A stretch of DNA of 64,000 bases from Dipylidium caninum (GCA_017562135.1 QEYB01001157.1:124001-188000); one strand, 5' to 3'. Numbered from the stretch's first letter, positions 11,191-25,950 are shown. The notes: generated by a model not told the origin, from the letters alone. Translations and numbers: made by a program.

Positions 11191-14100
11191 TGTTGGCAAA
11201 TGAGTAATAGAAAACGCGTCCTTTCGCAAAATCACCCGCCCCCGCCTCGTTGCTTCGCCTTTCCCTCGCCGCAGTCTCCACTGGGATGGAAGTAGAATGG
11301 CAAAAATTGGAGTAAATTGTGCCCCTCCTCGCCCCCCGAGACAGTTCAGTGGACGTCTGGGGACGAGACGACGTAGACGGAGCCGGAAGCGCAGTGGGAA
11401 ATTGGCGTTTTGGGGTGGACTTGGCGGTGCGGGGGCAGGAAAGGCGACCACCTCGTGGGGAGCCGAGAGTCCGTCCGCGGCGGCGTCGAGGGGCTGTTGC
11501 TGACAATCGGCCGATGGAATGAGGAAGTCGTGTTCGGAAGCCGAGAAAGTCGGGGAAAGAAATGCCTCATTGACGGTAGCAGCAGCAACAGCAGAGGCAC
11601 AAAACTCCAAAAACGTCTAATCTGAAATCGGCCGTTAGCGGCCAAACCTTTTGCCCCTCCTCCTCGTCCTCCTGCTCCTCCCGCCTCACCTGCGATTTCA
11701 GGGGTGGCCGAAAGATTTATTGGCCTCTCAAGTTTACTACGTTTCCATCAGCCAGCAGATCTACCTAATGGAAGTGTTGATGGGGCCTAAAAAATTCGCG
11801 TTCTCCTCCCACTCCTCCACCCCCCCCCCCCGTTGCAGGCTTTCCTCTCCCTCCCCGTCGCTCGAAGTGGCCGAATTTTCGGCGGTTGGCACCGCGCCGT
11901 GGTTGTAAGTCGGCCAGTCGAGCTGCCCCGAGGGAGGGACGAACCGCCCGACCCTCAGCCTCCCCAGCTACCCATTTGAGCGGCATTCTTCCTCTCCCTC
12001 CGCTCGTTTGCTAAGTTTCACCGTGAAGATGGCAACCAGAAGAGGCTGCCGCGGTCGGACTCGGCTGCCTCCACGACCGACGGCAAGCTTCTTCTCTGGT
12101 CTCTGAGGAAGCCAAATTGCTCTGAGCCGTCCGTCGCGAGCTTGTTACGCAGTCTCGCCCACAAGGACGTGTTTCGAAGGGCCGCTCCGCCTTCCCGGAC
12201 GCGAGCGTTAAGTGGGAGACCCGGGACGGGGCGCCACAGGGGCCGATTTCGTGTCTTTCGGCCCCTCGGTCGTGTTGGAGACTGGCTCTCGGCCATGGCG
12301 GGGCCAGGTGGAAGGCCACCAGGCCGCCACTTGTCCGAGGAGGGCGATTTCCTCGCCCCTCAGTGGCCAGTGAGGAAATCAGGGCTTCGACTCGGCGACC
12401 GGCCGGCGGAAAAGCGCCTTTCTCCCGCTTCGACCATCTCGTCCCGTCGAGGGACGACAGTCTCGAAGGGGCGAGACGGCATTTCACACTCCACATTTCC
12501 ACCTGAGGCTATTGGTGGCAGTCGACGGTCACCACGTCACCCGCCAAAAAGTCCTCCTCGGCCGACGAGAAGTGGCCACAGACGTCCCGTTGCGGCGATG
12601 TTTAGTGCATTTCGGCAGATTATCGCCCCACCTCGGCCAGATCGACGAGGCCTCCGCACCGGGCGGTTGCCATTGCGTTGTCCGTCGGCCCGCGGCTGCT
12701 CGCGGCTGCTCGACGCGCAGGCAGGCGACGCCTCGTCACCCGCTCTCTGCGCCACCCCACTTTTCAGACGGCATTTGTGATCTTAGCAATGTTTACTTCC
12801 ACCTTTCACAATTTTTGTTACCGTGGCGACGATAAAAGGCACCGATTTTGGTGGCTACCGAACGTTGGGTGTGCCGGGAGTCGGAGGCGCCCTCGTGGGA
12901 CCTGCCGAGGCTGGCGAGGGCGGTGTAGAACGTCTTCGAAGAAACCGCACACGCGAGCACAGGGCGGGAAATTTCTCCTCTCCTCCACCCGATGGGGCGC
13001 GGAAAAGGGAATCGGTGCCTGGTCGAGGGCGCCTCGTGGCGGAGGCTACTTGGCAAACTAGGGTTGCAGCGCTCCGTCGGGCGCGAGGGGGACGGGCGCG
13101 GCGCTTGCATCGCGGGAAGCGTCGGCTGGCGGACAGGCGAGGCGGCGGCAGCGAGTCGCCGACTGAGAGGCGAGTCCCGGGGGCGGAGGGGAGTTGAGTG
13201 ACCGATTTCGTCCCCCAACTCACCAACGAGGCGCAGTTGGGTCGAGAGGCTTTCGGCTGGCGAGCGCTTGTCGCCGCCGTCCCTCCGACCGCGTCCACGC
13301 AGCCCGAGGCCCCTGAGCCGGGAGGTCCGCGAGTCCTCAAGATAATCCTGTAAAGAAGAGATCATTTCGAAGTGGTGCGTAAAGATTTTCTCCCTTAAAA
13401 AAAGTTCTTTCGTGGCGTGGGAGGTCGATTTTATCCTGCTTTTTGTCAAGGACATTGCGATCCTTCAGAGTTTATGTGCTGACATTCATCACTTTCCGCC
13501 CCGCCCTCGGCGGTTTCTGTGACCTCTCACGTGGCCTTCTGGAGTCCTTCCGGAGCGACTCGAGTCCCCTTCCCCTTCGACGCACTTGGTCACGTGATAT
13601 AGAAGGCCTTTTCGTTTTCCCTCTCTCTGTTTCCTCGCCTGGGCGCACGATTTACGGCCCTGGGAATCAGAAGATGTTGAGCAGTCGAGAGAAAACTCAT
13701 CTCTCTTTCCGCGCGCGGTGGATGAGGGCCATGGCGAGGTGCGGAGAGTCGAAACTCCTCTCGTCGTCCGACCTGAACAACCCTATTAACCATCGGGGAT
13801 TGCTGGTGTCCTCGTGGGCGCCATGAGTGGAGATTAATGGACGTGGAAGGTAGAATTTGGTCCAAATTCCCCACGGACGAGCATCTCCCTACTTAATTAG
13901 CCATTTCAGCGTCTCAGTACGGTGAGGCTTTGCCTTGAATTGTGACAACTCACCCTCACATTTTGACAAAATCACGCGGCTGATATGGACGACAGTTCCA
14001 GGCACTGCTCGCGTTTTTGAGCAAAACGCTGAGGTCGTAGGATCTGTGAGCGGATCACCGAGTGTCGGAGCCTGGCGACTCCGTGAGAACTTTCTTCCGT

Positions 14101-14221
14101 GGAAAGTGACCGCGGAACGCTTTTCAGGTTGCCTGGCGGTCACTAGCCTTTCTCTCCAGTCGCCTTGCCCATGGCAAATGTTTGCTCAACCGAGAGAAGT
14201 GAAATATCCTAGATACTCGCG

Positions 14222-14239
14222 CGTCACATACGTGTGACG
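14222..14239. repeat. 18-bp inverted repeat CGTCACA-N4-TGTGACG
   Basis: The arms CGTCACA and TGTGACG flank the spacer TACG. Here the arms extend to ten bases each (14219-14242), making it the best copy of a family also seen at 24643 and 32208. It resembles a dimer binding site for a transcription factor. Confidence 0.7.
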
Positions 14240-14422
14240 CGCACAATATTCTCGAAAGCGTCTTTACGCCAGTTATTCGAGTTCCAAAACCATGCGACTA
14301 CTGTTACTGGCGGTGAGAGGCCGCCCTAATTAGCCTGGTTTTCCTTTCCCATAGTCCCTCTCACCCAAAAAAACCTAGTTATTCTGCGGACAAGAGGCCA
14401 AGTTGGGCAACAAGGAGCATCT

Positions 14423-14448
14423 CCCTCGCCCTCGCCCTCGCCCTCGCC
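14423..14448. repeat. (CCCTCG)n hexamer repeat
   Basis: About four tandem units of CCCTCG in a C-rich, CpG-containing context. Confidence 0.85.
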
Positions 14449-15878
14449 TTCTCGCTCTCCATCCCACTCCATCTGCTAAGTTGTGCGTGTGTGTGTGTAT
14501 TTGGGTGTTGGGTCGTGTGGCGTGTGGCGCGCTGGGGCCTGTAGGACGGGCGTTTTTGAAGCACTTGCGGTTAGTTGGCGCGCGGAGGGAAGGGGATAAT
14601 TTCCGCAACAGTTGCTCCAACACACACAGCAGTCTTTATCGCTACCAGACAAGCACAAACATTAGCGTCGACGGTTACACGTAAAGGCGTGTTCCGATCC
14701 CGCAACTGATCCTTGTTTGACGCGGCGAGGGCTGCCTGTCCCTGTGTGTCTCCGGCCACCGCGTTGTCCGACAAGTCGCCTCCGATGGCCGCGGGTTCTC
14801 TTTCCCACCCCTCGAGGAGGGAGAAATCGGCCTCGCCTTCAACGGAGCGGGAGGGGCCAGGCCAGCGGGGAGAAAAGGAGCATCGGCAGCGTCGAAGTAA
14901 TTAATTATGGTGATTGTGTCAGGTGTGCGAGGAGATGGCGACCGGGCTGACAAACTTTTGAGTCGTCCACCTCGGTCGGCGATGAGGTGAGGGGGCGGCT
15001 CCAAGTGCCTTTTCGCCCTCCGGTGCGAATCGGACGTTGCCTGGTGGACCGAAGACAGCCTCTCTGCCGCGAGGCACGTCGAACTCTGCCCGCCTCCAAA
15101 CACGGCAAGCAGAGACCGACACTGTCGCCGGAATCGACAAGCGATGGCTGCCCGCGGCCCCCGAACGCCTTCCACGCGGCTGCGTGGGCCACTCGGCGGT
15201 CTGCTCCTCGCGCCGCGATTCCATGGCCCCGTCGAGGCGTCCGCCTCCCGTCATGGCGACTCCACACGCAGTCGACGCCGAGGCCGCCCTCCTCCCCACG
15301 CCCCGCGCCTGCGCCGGTGTTTCAGCGTCGGCGAAGGAGGCTCGCTGGAGGTGGTTCTGGCAAAAGGGCAGCCTCGCTGCCCGGAAGCACCACTTGAAGG
15401 ATGCAGAGAGGATCGCCTTGTCGTCATTCGCGACGCAAAAGGTGCTCCGTGAAGGATGAGGCGTTGAAATCGGCGTGGCACCAGAGCGGAGAGTTGAAAT
15501 GACGTGGAAGTGGCGACAGACATGCCTACCGTCTTCGGTCGGAGAAGCCTGCGTCCTGGCGAACTTTCGCCTTAACGCGGGCGAAATGCTGCTCCGCTTG
15601 TGATAAGCAGGATAGGCGGGTGGGCCGAAGCTCCGCCTCCACAGCCCCGCGTTTCTCGGGAGGGGTGGATTTGTGGAATTGCTGAGTCCCTCGCCACAAA
15701 TCGGGCCGCCTCGGCCTCGTCGGGGAGGGGAGAGGGGGGCGAGGCACAAACCCGTCATCCCCCGGCGGACTGCGAGGAGATTTCTTCGGGGGCCACGAGC
15801 GCCTCACTGGACGCCCGCTAAGCGGCAGAGGAGAGACTCGCCCGATTGGCGGTTATTTCGGTGGTTATCGCGTCCTAC

Positions 15879-15892
15879 GGGGGGGGGGGGGG
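15879..15892. repeat. G14 homopolymer
   Basis: Fourteen consecutive G on the plus strand, a likely place for length errors in the assembly. Confidence 0.9.
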
Positions 15893-18330
15893 AAACGGGC
15901 GGCGGTTTCCTCCTCGTGGGTCGGCAACGCAGAGAGACGCGCGGAGACGAGGAGTCGCCAACCGAGAGAGGAGGTCGCTCTCGCCCCTCCCACCTCCATT
16001 CGAGAGCGTCGTAGAGGCGCCTTCCATCGGCCAGTCGGTAGGGGACGGAGGCGGTCGGCGCGGATGCTTAGCAACAGTTTGCCTCTGCAGCCATTCGCAG
16101 CTCCACTACCAGCGTCGGCGTTTGCCGCCCTTCGTGGACAGGAAAGTCGACATCCGCTGCCTCCAGTGCCGCCGGACGTAGGTCCAAGCTCCAAAAAACC
16201 CGTCGAGTAGTCAAATGAAGAAATCGTGGACGTCTGAAGGGAACAGCCAAAAGACGGTCCTCGTAGCGAGGCTACTTTACCCCCACGCCAGCATTCGCAA
16301 GCACAGTCTCGTTCGCGCAGAGGTAGACTGGTCGACTTCCCTCAGAACTCCAGCCTCTGGACGCAGTAGCGCCGGACCATGGAGCTCTGGTCCTCTTCCA
16401 CGTGGCGAAACTATCTCTTGTGCGATGAAGCGCCTCTGTTCAACGCAACGACTCATTGCAGCGGACGCGGACGCCCTCGAGGACAACCGCGGGGTGCCGC
16501 ACTGGTGCGAGGCCCGGTGGATGCGGCTTCAAAACAGCCGCCTGGTCCTCTCCGCTCGCAGAAGTCGGGACGGAAGCGGAGGCGGCAGGAAAGTGTCCTC
16601 CCCGCCCACGCTGGCTCCTTCAGAGGGCCGGGGGCTGCGCGGAGCCTCGGCAATTGCGGAAGCCGCCAGGCGGCGTGACAATTTGCCCCGATTACTCGGC
16701 TGCGTGTCGAGGAGGAGGAGGACAACGCAGCTTTGGCCGACCATGGGAACTTCTTCGGGGCTGGGACGAGAGCGTGGGCTTTTTCCTCCCTCCTCCCACT
16801 CAGCAAGCCGAAAATGGGGGAAAGCGGAGCAAAGTGCGCGCGGTGGACGGCTGCCGAAGCAAATTTGGACGGCACTTTTGGGAAACATTCGCGCCGCGAT
16901 GGTGGTCCCAAATCCATTCGCCGCCTGTCCAAGACGATGGTATTTCGCTGTACGCCTGAGAGCTTCGGTCTCCTCGTCCCCCGTCAGTGTCGGCCGCAGT
17001 TATCGTCTCCAGCACCGCGGAAGGTGCGTTTTCGCCGTCGCTTTGGCTACACTGTTGTGCCCGAGGCCTCGAAGCAAGCGTGGCCCTGTAAGCGGGCGCA
17101 ATTTCGGTGAAGCTCGACGAAGGGCGGAGCGGAAATCGCCTGACAGCGTCGCGGTGAATCCCGTCGTGGTCGTCGTCTGCGCCGTGCCAGCAGACGGCGT
17201 GCCGGCGTCGTCGAGCCTGTCGTGAAGGCTTCGCCGAGGGTGTCGCGTCAGTCATTTGGTGTCACCTGCTAAATCCGACCCTCCCGCCGCCTCCCCCGCC
17301 CCTCTTAACACACAAACCCTCGAGCGCGAGAAAAACACGACGACACTGCGCCGAAGGTCTCTCTTTCGTTCGCTTCCTCCGCGTGCTCCGCCAGGCGACT
17401 GCGGTTCCTCGGCTCGGCTCTCGTCAGCGCCACGAGAAGGTCGTCGACGGGGGCGGGGAGGAGGCGGAACCGCCGAGCAAACGCCTCTGGACCGAGTGTC
17501 CTCAGGCCCGGACGGTAATTGCGCCCCGCGCAGGGACGGAGGAGTTGTCGTGCGACCAGAATTTGACACCGCGGTGATTCAGCCCGCCTCGCAGTGAACG
17601 GTTTTGTGTTTCAGTTAAGCGCAGCCAAAGTCCACATTCACCTGGCCGCATCAACGGAGGCTCCGTCTCCGACGCGAGTAGCCTAATCGGGCGGAAGTTT
17701 ACGCCTTCCTGGCCAAGCAGCATGGCACAAGCGGCGCGGCGTCGCACTCCCGACGTCGAACACTGTCGGCCGACCACGAACTCCGCCGCTCCGGCGGCCG
17801 CAGTCGCCGAAGAAGCCTATGGACAGCCTAATCGCAGAGTTGTCGCATGTCCGCGGTGGTGAAGGCTCCTTCGGCCAGTTGAGCGCGCGAAACCAACGCT
17901 GCGCAGAAGGCGAATTTCCTCTGTGAAATGTTTATCCTGCGAAAAGCTGCGCCGAAGCAAACCGGAACCCTCTCGTGGTACCGAGAGGTGAATTTAGCCC
18001 CACCGTCTCCGTGTTGTCGCGCCAGTCCGCCTTCCTGACCGTTAAGAGGAAGAGGAAGAAGTTATCGGTGGGCTGAGGGAGGCGTCCGTCCGCGGGCAAT
18101 CCCGCCTGGCGGAAGCGGACGCTGACAGTCACGGCTTCTTCGCCACCCGCCGCGCGCCTCGGGGACGCCGAAGGCAGGTGGGGCGACCGCCGACGGTGTG
18201 GTTGATTGCCCCAGGAATGGCAGAAGTCGCCTCGAAGACCTCGTTCTCCTTTGGAGACGTGAGATGTGCGCCGAGCGTAAATAAATAAGCGTTTGTGTTT
18301 ACGAGAGCAAGCGACTTTGCAGCCCGTGAC

Positions 18331-18399
18331 CGCCCCGCCCCGCCCCGCCCCGCCCGCCCCGCCCCGCCCGCCCCCCCGCCCGCCCGCCCGCCCACCCGC
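18331..18399. repeat. C-rich tandem repeat (CCCCG/CCCG)n
   Basis: About 70 bases of CGCCC-type units, with no A or T until near the end. The minus strand carries many G3-G4 tracts at short spacing and could form G-quadruplexes. Confidence 0.9.
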
Positions 18400-21300
18400 T
18401 AGCTCCCGACCCAACCGCCACCGCCGCATTATCGTCCTCACGATCGGCCGACTCCACCGGTCTCCAGCGCCGTGTGAGCGAGCATTTAAGGTAGACTTTT
18501 ATGGCTCCTCTGCGTGGTGCGCGGCCGTGGGGAGTAAATGAGGATAAACGACGCTGCGGAGGCGTACGAGGCTCGGATAAAGTCGCGTGGCACAGGGTCT
18601 GGCGGCCAGCGCCTCAGTCCATAGTCGAATGAAGAGGAAGAAGACGACGTTGAATCCAACTTCTCATCGGCCAAGGAGGCGTCAAGCGGGCGGCGCGTTG
18701 AATTCCCGAGGAAAAGTCGGTCACGAGGGCCGCCGGGGAGGCGGACGACTGCGTGGAGGCGGTTCGGCGGATGGAACTCGGTCGAAATGCCGGCGGGAGG
18801 AGACGTCGAGTGTTTGGTCCCCGTCCTGTCGCTGTTCGGCGGCCTCGCTTGAAGTCGCGTCCCCTTCCACTTCCGCCGGTTGCGCCTCCCCGACTCCTCC
18901 CCAGTTCGGTCGCAGGAGGACGCGTGGATTCTCCCCAAAGAGGCACTTTAAACTGCCACTTCGCTGGCATCTCTCATCATCACACGTGTGGTCGCCTCCT
19001 CGTTAGACTCGGCTGACATTTTGGCCAGACAAGCTGTCAGCGCTCGGACGCGGTGACAGCAACGGGGGACGCGTCATCCTCGAGTGAATGGCGACGGATG
19101 CACGGGCGGAATTCGCCCTCCGATCACTGGCCAACCCGCCTCCGCACGACTTCCGCGCTGACGTGCCTCCACCCGTTCGACGAAGCCCGGAGACGCATTC
19201 GGTCGCCGGCATTTCGCTCGAGGCGCCTGCGAAAACGAGCGTTTCGCTGCGGCCGAAGGCCAAAATGCGTCCTCGCAGTAGTCGAGACTCCCTGAGTGTG
19301 GAGACATGGGTGGGCGACGCGACGGCTAAAAATTTTCCCCTGTCTGAAATGTCGGCTGCTGCCGGTGCCTCGGCGGCCACGATAGCCCGGCGCGGCCATT
19401 TTTCCGTGGCCCCCTCGTCGTTCGTCCGCCTCCCATCGCCCTCCGCCGACCGACCGCGGGTCACCTGCGCTCGACGAGCCTCTCGGTACGAAATCGCGTC
19501 AAACGAGGCGAGGTGGAAGACACGCCTGCCGAGCGACGCAAGACGAGACAGGCAGGCGAAGACGAGCCCTAAGACCGGCTTTTATTGAGGCCCTTAGACG
19601 CCTTTCTTCGCCCCGACAGGAGCCTCTGTTACGTCCGAGCGTGGGACAAGACACCTTCACACGTCGTGATGTGGCGGTGGCGATGGCGGTGAATCCTGCG
19701 GCGGTTGTGTGGCCGGCGGCTTTAATGTGCCACAGAGCGGCTGTTGTGCGCCTCGTTGGCGGGCGGTGTGTCCGGCGAGCCACTCGAGGCGGTTGGCGGG
19801 CATGTCAGGCGGCGGCATTTCGTCATCGCGGGCGAGGCGAGTGTCACGCGCCCTCGGACGTCCGGTTGGCGTGAAGTGGCGCTTGGTTTACCGTGCGGCG
19901 GCCGGAGGAGACAGGCGGGCGGGAGATAAAAAGAGCGGATGAGGCGTGGATGCTCGACCCAGAGGAGGGCGAACAGATGGCGGAATGGACGGCTTCGAGG
20001 CGCCCTGGAGGAAGAACCGGCGACTGGAGGAAATGAGAGGAGACAGCCCCAGAAAAAAAGAGGTTTCGATGTGGAAAGGGGTTCTGCAAAGGCCTTCCAC
20101 GCGGCGAGTCAGAGTGAGGCTGAAGGCAACCAGATGTGGCAGCACTTCGACGCTCCTGTTTCGGCAAAACACCGTCGCCTTGGTGAGGATGAGGCGAACG
20201 GAATGAGGTGCAGTTTAACGGGTCCACTGCCAGGTGAGACGGTGAAAATAGTGTCAATCTTTGACTGTCCGAGCGCTGAAACTCCGACAATGGTCATATT
20301 GGCAGTATTGTGGACCGCCGCTTCACTCGATGCTCTTTTCGCCCTCCGAAGAAGCCGGTAAAGCGGCCGACTTCGCTGCCTCTTTGTCCCCGCCGTTCCG
20401 CGGAAGAGAGGACCAGGAGTGGGCGATGCTGCTTGCGTCTTAAAAGCGAGAAAGACCAGCAGAAAGCATCGTAGATGGCAGGATGACCGACTGAGGGATG
20501 CAGTCGGACTTCAAAAGCGCCGCGCCGCGAAGTGGAAGACCGCGCGGACGACGCAGGATTGAAATGGAAGGGAAGACGAGACAAGACGAGGGCGGGAGCG
20601 CAGCGGAGGCGGGCGGGGGAGACCGGCCTCTTCGTAGAAGCCTTCACCGGATGCGTTGCTGCCCCTTGAACCGGCGACGGAACCATCCTCTTCACCCGTC
20701 CGCGGAGCTCCCTTTTCGCTCCACGGGCCCCGGGTCAGGGCGTTCACGTCGGTTGTGAAATCCCCCGCCTCCGCTTCCGACGGGACGTAGCCTCTACCGT
20801 CGCCAGGTCCAAACTCGAATGGAATTCGGACGCTTCTTCGGTGCCCGAACTCTCGTACCTGGAGCGGAGCGGGCGGACACGGCGGTTGCCCTCATGCGGG
20901 CGGGGTTGAGGCGATCTCCGCCGACTCGACCCACCGCGACCACACGAGACACCGTCGTCCGACAGCCGGTAGCCGAATCGACGCTGGCAGACGGTGTTGG
21001 GGGCGTTGGAGACGACTCTGAGCGGACCATTTCGCTTTTGTGTTGTCTCACTTCCGCCAGAGATGGACTTTGGCCCGCAGCAGCCTGGTCCGACACCGTG
21101 GACTTTGTCCATCGCCTTTGTAACGCCTCACCCGCCTTTCCCGCTCCCTCCACCTCCTCCGCCACCCTCCCCGTCGCACAAAACCCCCCGAAACGGCGCT
21201 AGTGCGATCCCGGGATCATCCTCGCTACCTAAACTTCCACTCGTCACAGGAGGCGCCGACTTCCTTCCGCCGTCACAGCCTGTCCGCCCGTCGGGGCCTC

Positions 21301-24300
21301 GGGGCCTTTGGGCGGCGAGGAGCGGCAGGCGAAGGCGGAAGGAGACGCGAGATAATTTTTAGCTTAATTTTGACGCGAATGCCAACTTTGGCGGCACCAT
21401 TTTGTATCTTCGTGAAAAAAAAAACACAGTCAAAAACACGACCAACGTCTTTTTGAGCCACACACAAAAATATGACGAATTTGTAGGTGACTTTCGGCGC
21501 TTCGGTTCCTTCTGCCAACACGAATTCCGTGAATTCCGACGAGGCAGAAATTTGCCTCGTCCCTTCGCTCCGCCTCTCGGGCGGCGACGCAGCCACCGCC
21601 TCTGCGTAAAGTCGCTCTGTGGCCGACCGCTTCGACGTCGTTGCTTTCGACTGGGCACCGAGGGCGCCGAGGGGCGCATTCACCGCCTCCGTCGTCGTGG
21701 AAGCCCCTCGCATTGTCACTGCCTCCTCTCCGCCCTCGCTGTGAGCGTCGCCGGCGAGCAGTTCGGCCGCAGTGGTCTCGCGTCGCTGTCCCCGGGCCAG
21801 AGCGGGTCGCCAGGCCGAGCTAGTCAAGTCGGACTGCGCGGACCGGTTGTCAGGACAACTGCGCGGGGGCGCAGACCTGACGGCGACAAGTCGTGTCGCG
21901 TTGCACGAAATAAGGCAGCAGAGTAGGCGCTCTCGCCTTGTCAGACCATCGAGGGGAGGTGGGCAAAGTGGGCAACGTCTTGATTGACACGTCAGTCACT
22001 TGTCACTCTTCCTGCAGACAGGAAAGTGCACTGACGACGCGAAAATTAGGGGAATTCTGTGACAAACGATAAGTTGGAGGGAGGCAGATCAGTGCTGGCG
22101 GTGCCTCCTCCCTTCCCCCTCTGCGCCGCCCGCTCCCGCCCGGCCCCGGCCTAAACCGCCGGTTGTCATGGCTCTCCAATCACCTTTCCCCCCCGAGGTG
22201 CGCCACTTTAACTTGGCGTTGAGTGGTTTTGCCCAAATGTTCACCAAATTTGACGGCCTCATCGCTTATCCGGCAATTTTCTCAAAAAAAATTACCCTCT
22301 GAGCGCACACTCTTTTCCCTTAACTGTGCAAATTCCCCGACACCACTGCTGCCCGGCCGCCAAAGCGAGGAAATGGGGACTCACATTGGAAGGAGTTGGG
22401 TTTTATTCACCTCGGTGACCGGTGGCATGCGATTTGGGCGGTCAACTAACTCCGCGACGCAAAGGTTGACGACATAAAGTGGTGCAGCGAGGCAGACGAC
22501 GCGAGCTCGGAGGGACGTTGGGCGCGCCGTAGTCGGTGGCCAGTGGTCGCGTCGGGGCCGGGGAGCGTAGACCCGAGGCGGGAGGGAGAACGGCGCCGCC
22601 GGGGGTCAGACGATCTCGGACGTCGAGGCGGTGGTCGGCGGAGGACAGCGACTCGAGCCCGTCGTGGAGTCGCAGCTTCCGCTTCCGTCGACTACGAGGT
22701 GGGCGAATTCGAAGTCGTCAGGTAACCGCAGACCCGGTTGAAGGGAGTGAAAGACACGCCTTTCTGCGGGACTCCACGGACCCGAGGCGGCGTCAGTGGA
22801 GTAGACGAGCGGCTCTGCGACATGCATCGACTAGTCACTTTGGTTTTTTGGGCATCGGCGGGTTCCATCCGGGTGTATACGCTCACCGCGGGTTTAATTC
22901 GGCGCTTGAAATCCTCTTAAACCGTGTGACACAGTCATCTCGGGAGAGAAGAGGCGACCGTCGAGCCCCTCGCCGTGGCGAAGGCCCTGGCAGGGCCTAC
23001 CGAGTACCAGCCATTGCAGCTGCCTTTTTACGGCGTGGACAAGTGGAAGGCGACAGGCTGGTGGGCGGTGAGGACAAAGGCTTCGTCTCCCGACTGTCCG
23101 GATGGCCGAGAGACGCAGGCGATCGGTTAATCTCGACACAATCAGCTCGTCCGTCGAGAGGCGAAGACTCCGGGGCGTCCTCGTGGCTCTTCGCTGCCCG
23201 CGCCTGCCTGGCCAGTCGCGGGCGAGGCGAAGGCGAAGAAGACACTTGGCGTGGTAAACCTCGTTGCCCGTCGCCGAGGCGTTGTTAATCACCGCGCGAG
23301 TGAGGATTAACGAGAGCGAGAGGAGGCGCTCTGCCCTCCGCCCGGGCAGTCCCAGGGATCGGACCGACGCCCCAATTCTCCACCGGCGGACAACTGTTCT
23401 CCTCTCGCCTGTGGTCGTCAGGCCGTTGCCGCTAACCTCCGCCCACCGCCGCCCCAGCGGCCCGTCCCGGAGGCGGCGGTGGGCGGGCGCCTTAGTCACG
23501 GCAGCGGTGGGGCGGACGGGAGGGAGGATTGAGAGAAAAAATGAGGAATTTTGCAACAGTTGTGCCATTCTATCCGCACACAAGCGAATTACGCCAGTGA
23601 GACGAGTTAATCACGCCCCGACGCTTACGCCGTGGCTGCCACTGCCGACCAGGCTGTGGCCAAACGCTCTGATTTATTTGGCCTCCACTCGGCTCCACCG
23701 AGTCCGTCGTGGAACTCCTCATCGGGGCTGAGGGGGGCGCTGCGTAGCGAGGGGAGCGACTTTCTTCCCCACCCGCTCGGGGACCGAAGGCGGTCCGGGG
23801 CGGTACCAGTCGCGCCGCCTTTGTGTCGTCACGCCTCCACGAAGTCTACGTGGAGAAAGGGAACTTTTTTTCGGAAACATACGAAGGGAAAAGGGGGACT
23901 TCTGTCCGAAGATCAGCCTGCTTCTCGGCCACTTCAAGTGCCGGTACATCACTAACTCGGCGGTCTGTCGGCTCTGAGAAGATGGTTTATCAAAAGACAG
24001 CGGGAATTTTCTTCTATGCGCGGCTCCCGCGATCGCCGGGAGTGTGGCGAAGAGACAAAAAACTCTCCTACGGTCGACAATGCGAGTGGACTTCGGCTGA
24101 GGGCGATGACGCCGCCCGGCTGCCCTTCCACCCATCGCCCCAGCGTTCGGAAGGTGTTTAACGCAGTCGGAGCGGGTGAAATCGCGGCATCACGACGGTC
24201 TGGGGCCTCTCGTGCCAGGCGCGAAGGCGACAACCGCCCTCAGCACAGCTGCGGGGCTCCGACCTCGTTGCTCCTGCCGAGGCGCACATTCCCAGCCCCT

Positions 24301-24642
24301 CAGCTCCGCGCCTGTCAAACCTGCCAGCTGCACCACCTGAGACTTTGCAAAGGCAAATCAGGTTGGTGTAAGCCCGTGAGGTGGGATCGTGTGACGCGCC
24401 TGAGTTTGGCCCCCACGACACGTGGAGCAGCCGCGAGCCGAGGCGGTCAGCCACTTTGTGCTGCCTTTCACTGGCACATTTCTCCGCGTCCGCGGGATGG
24501 TCAGCGCGTGGAGGCATGCAGGAAATGAGCCCCACCCAGCCCGCCCCTCCCTGCGGAATTTGCGCGAATTTCCGGCTTCGAGGGGTGCCACCTCCGAGCT
24601 TTGTCTACTCGCGAACATGAAGTAGGATTCGTTAATCGCTTC

Positions 24643-24660
24643 CGTCACATTTATGTGACG
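24643..24660. repeat. 18-bp inverted repeat CGTCACA-N4-TGTGACG
   Basis: Both seven-base arms are perfect, with spacer TTTA. Flanks are unlike those of the other copies, so only the 18-bp core is shared. A lone half site (TGTGACGCGC) lies about 250 bp upstream. Confidence 0.7.
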
Positions 24661-24879
24661 TGCGTTTTTCACGCCTCTATGGAAAATGTTGGTCGTTTAG
24701 CAAACGGATAGATGGTGTTGACGCAAACAAAGACAAATCACAAGAGACAGAGGCCTCGGCGCTCTCGGTGGCGGTGGTGGTGAGGTGGAAATTTTTCAGA
24801 GACCGGATTTGGAAGGCAGTACGTTGGACTGCGCCTCGCATCGACGCCACACACTCTCCCTCCGCCCCCATTCACATCT

Positions 24880-25950
24880 ACGATTAAGGGGAACCGATTA
24901 AGCGGCCAAGACTTCTTCTTCTCTAGATGCGAGTTTAAATTGCCCCTCTTTGACTTTAAATGTGTCTTTCATCTTGCGACCGAGAGGGCTTTGTTAGCAG
25001 GAACGTAGGCGGGACGGAAGATATTCTCTGCATGCGATTACGCATTCCTTGGTGAGGCGGCTCTTTTCTTCACGTGATTTTGAGGACTAATTTACAGATT
25101 CTCAATCTAACAGCCGTGCTACTGATAAGAATTTAAGTAGGTAAATTTACGCAAAAATATCTACGCAAGAGTTGGTTGGAGGGGAGTTTCGCAGCCTCGA
25201 GTCATTAAAGTCCACCTAACGGAGCTGGGGCACGCAAGCGTTAGATAATTTATCGACGAAATAGTTCATAAAAGGCACTGCGAAGTTAAAAAAAACGAAG
25301 CTGAAACAAAAAAGGAGACTGCCATGGTTGAGCACGGCAATAATGACCAATAAAAGGCATGTAAAGGCGGAGTTTTACAGCCCAACTAGTTGTAGCCAAC
25401 ATTTGAAAAGGCGATAGAGTTTTTAAGCACGTCGCCATGCAGTGGAAAACCTGGAAAATACCTTTTTGCTCACATCGTGACTCTTAGTAACGTGTCCCGA
25501 ACCGTCTGGCCTTCCTCGCAGCCTTCGGAGAAATTCCAGGGTCGACAATCGTCCAATTTGGCTCTTTTGAATTCCCCCAGTGAGTGAGACACTTTCCATT
25601 GCGGAGGCGTCAAACTCACTTTCACAGCGATGAGTGTTCGTGTCACCGCTCTCCTCCCCCTACGAGGACGCGACTGACAACTTCTTCGTCCTCTCCTGTC
25701 AACAGGGAGTGGATGGACTTAGGCTATAGCGTGCGCTGATGGTTTACACTCATAAACGTTAATTTTTCTCAGCATATTCGTGATTTACTTAACGTCCCCT
25801 CAGCAGACTTTGACGCCTCTCACGTCCCGGAGCGTCCCCCGCAACCCCCTTCCCCCCCCCGCCGCTGTCCGCCTGGCTGGCGCTGGCCCTTCCGAGGGTG
25901 TTTGTCCGTCGAGAGGGTTTCCCTAACGTTTAATGTCGGATTTTACCATA
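24880..25950. other. AT-richer island inside the GC-rich region
   Basis: About 1 kb with lower GC than either side and no open frame of note. It holds short A runs and a TATA-like AATAAAAGG near 25348, with nothing else to support a promoter. Confidence 0.3.
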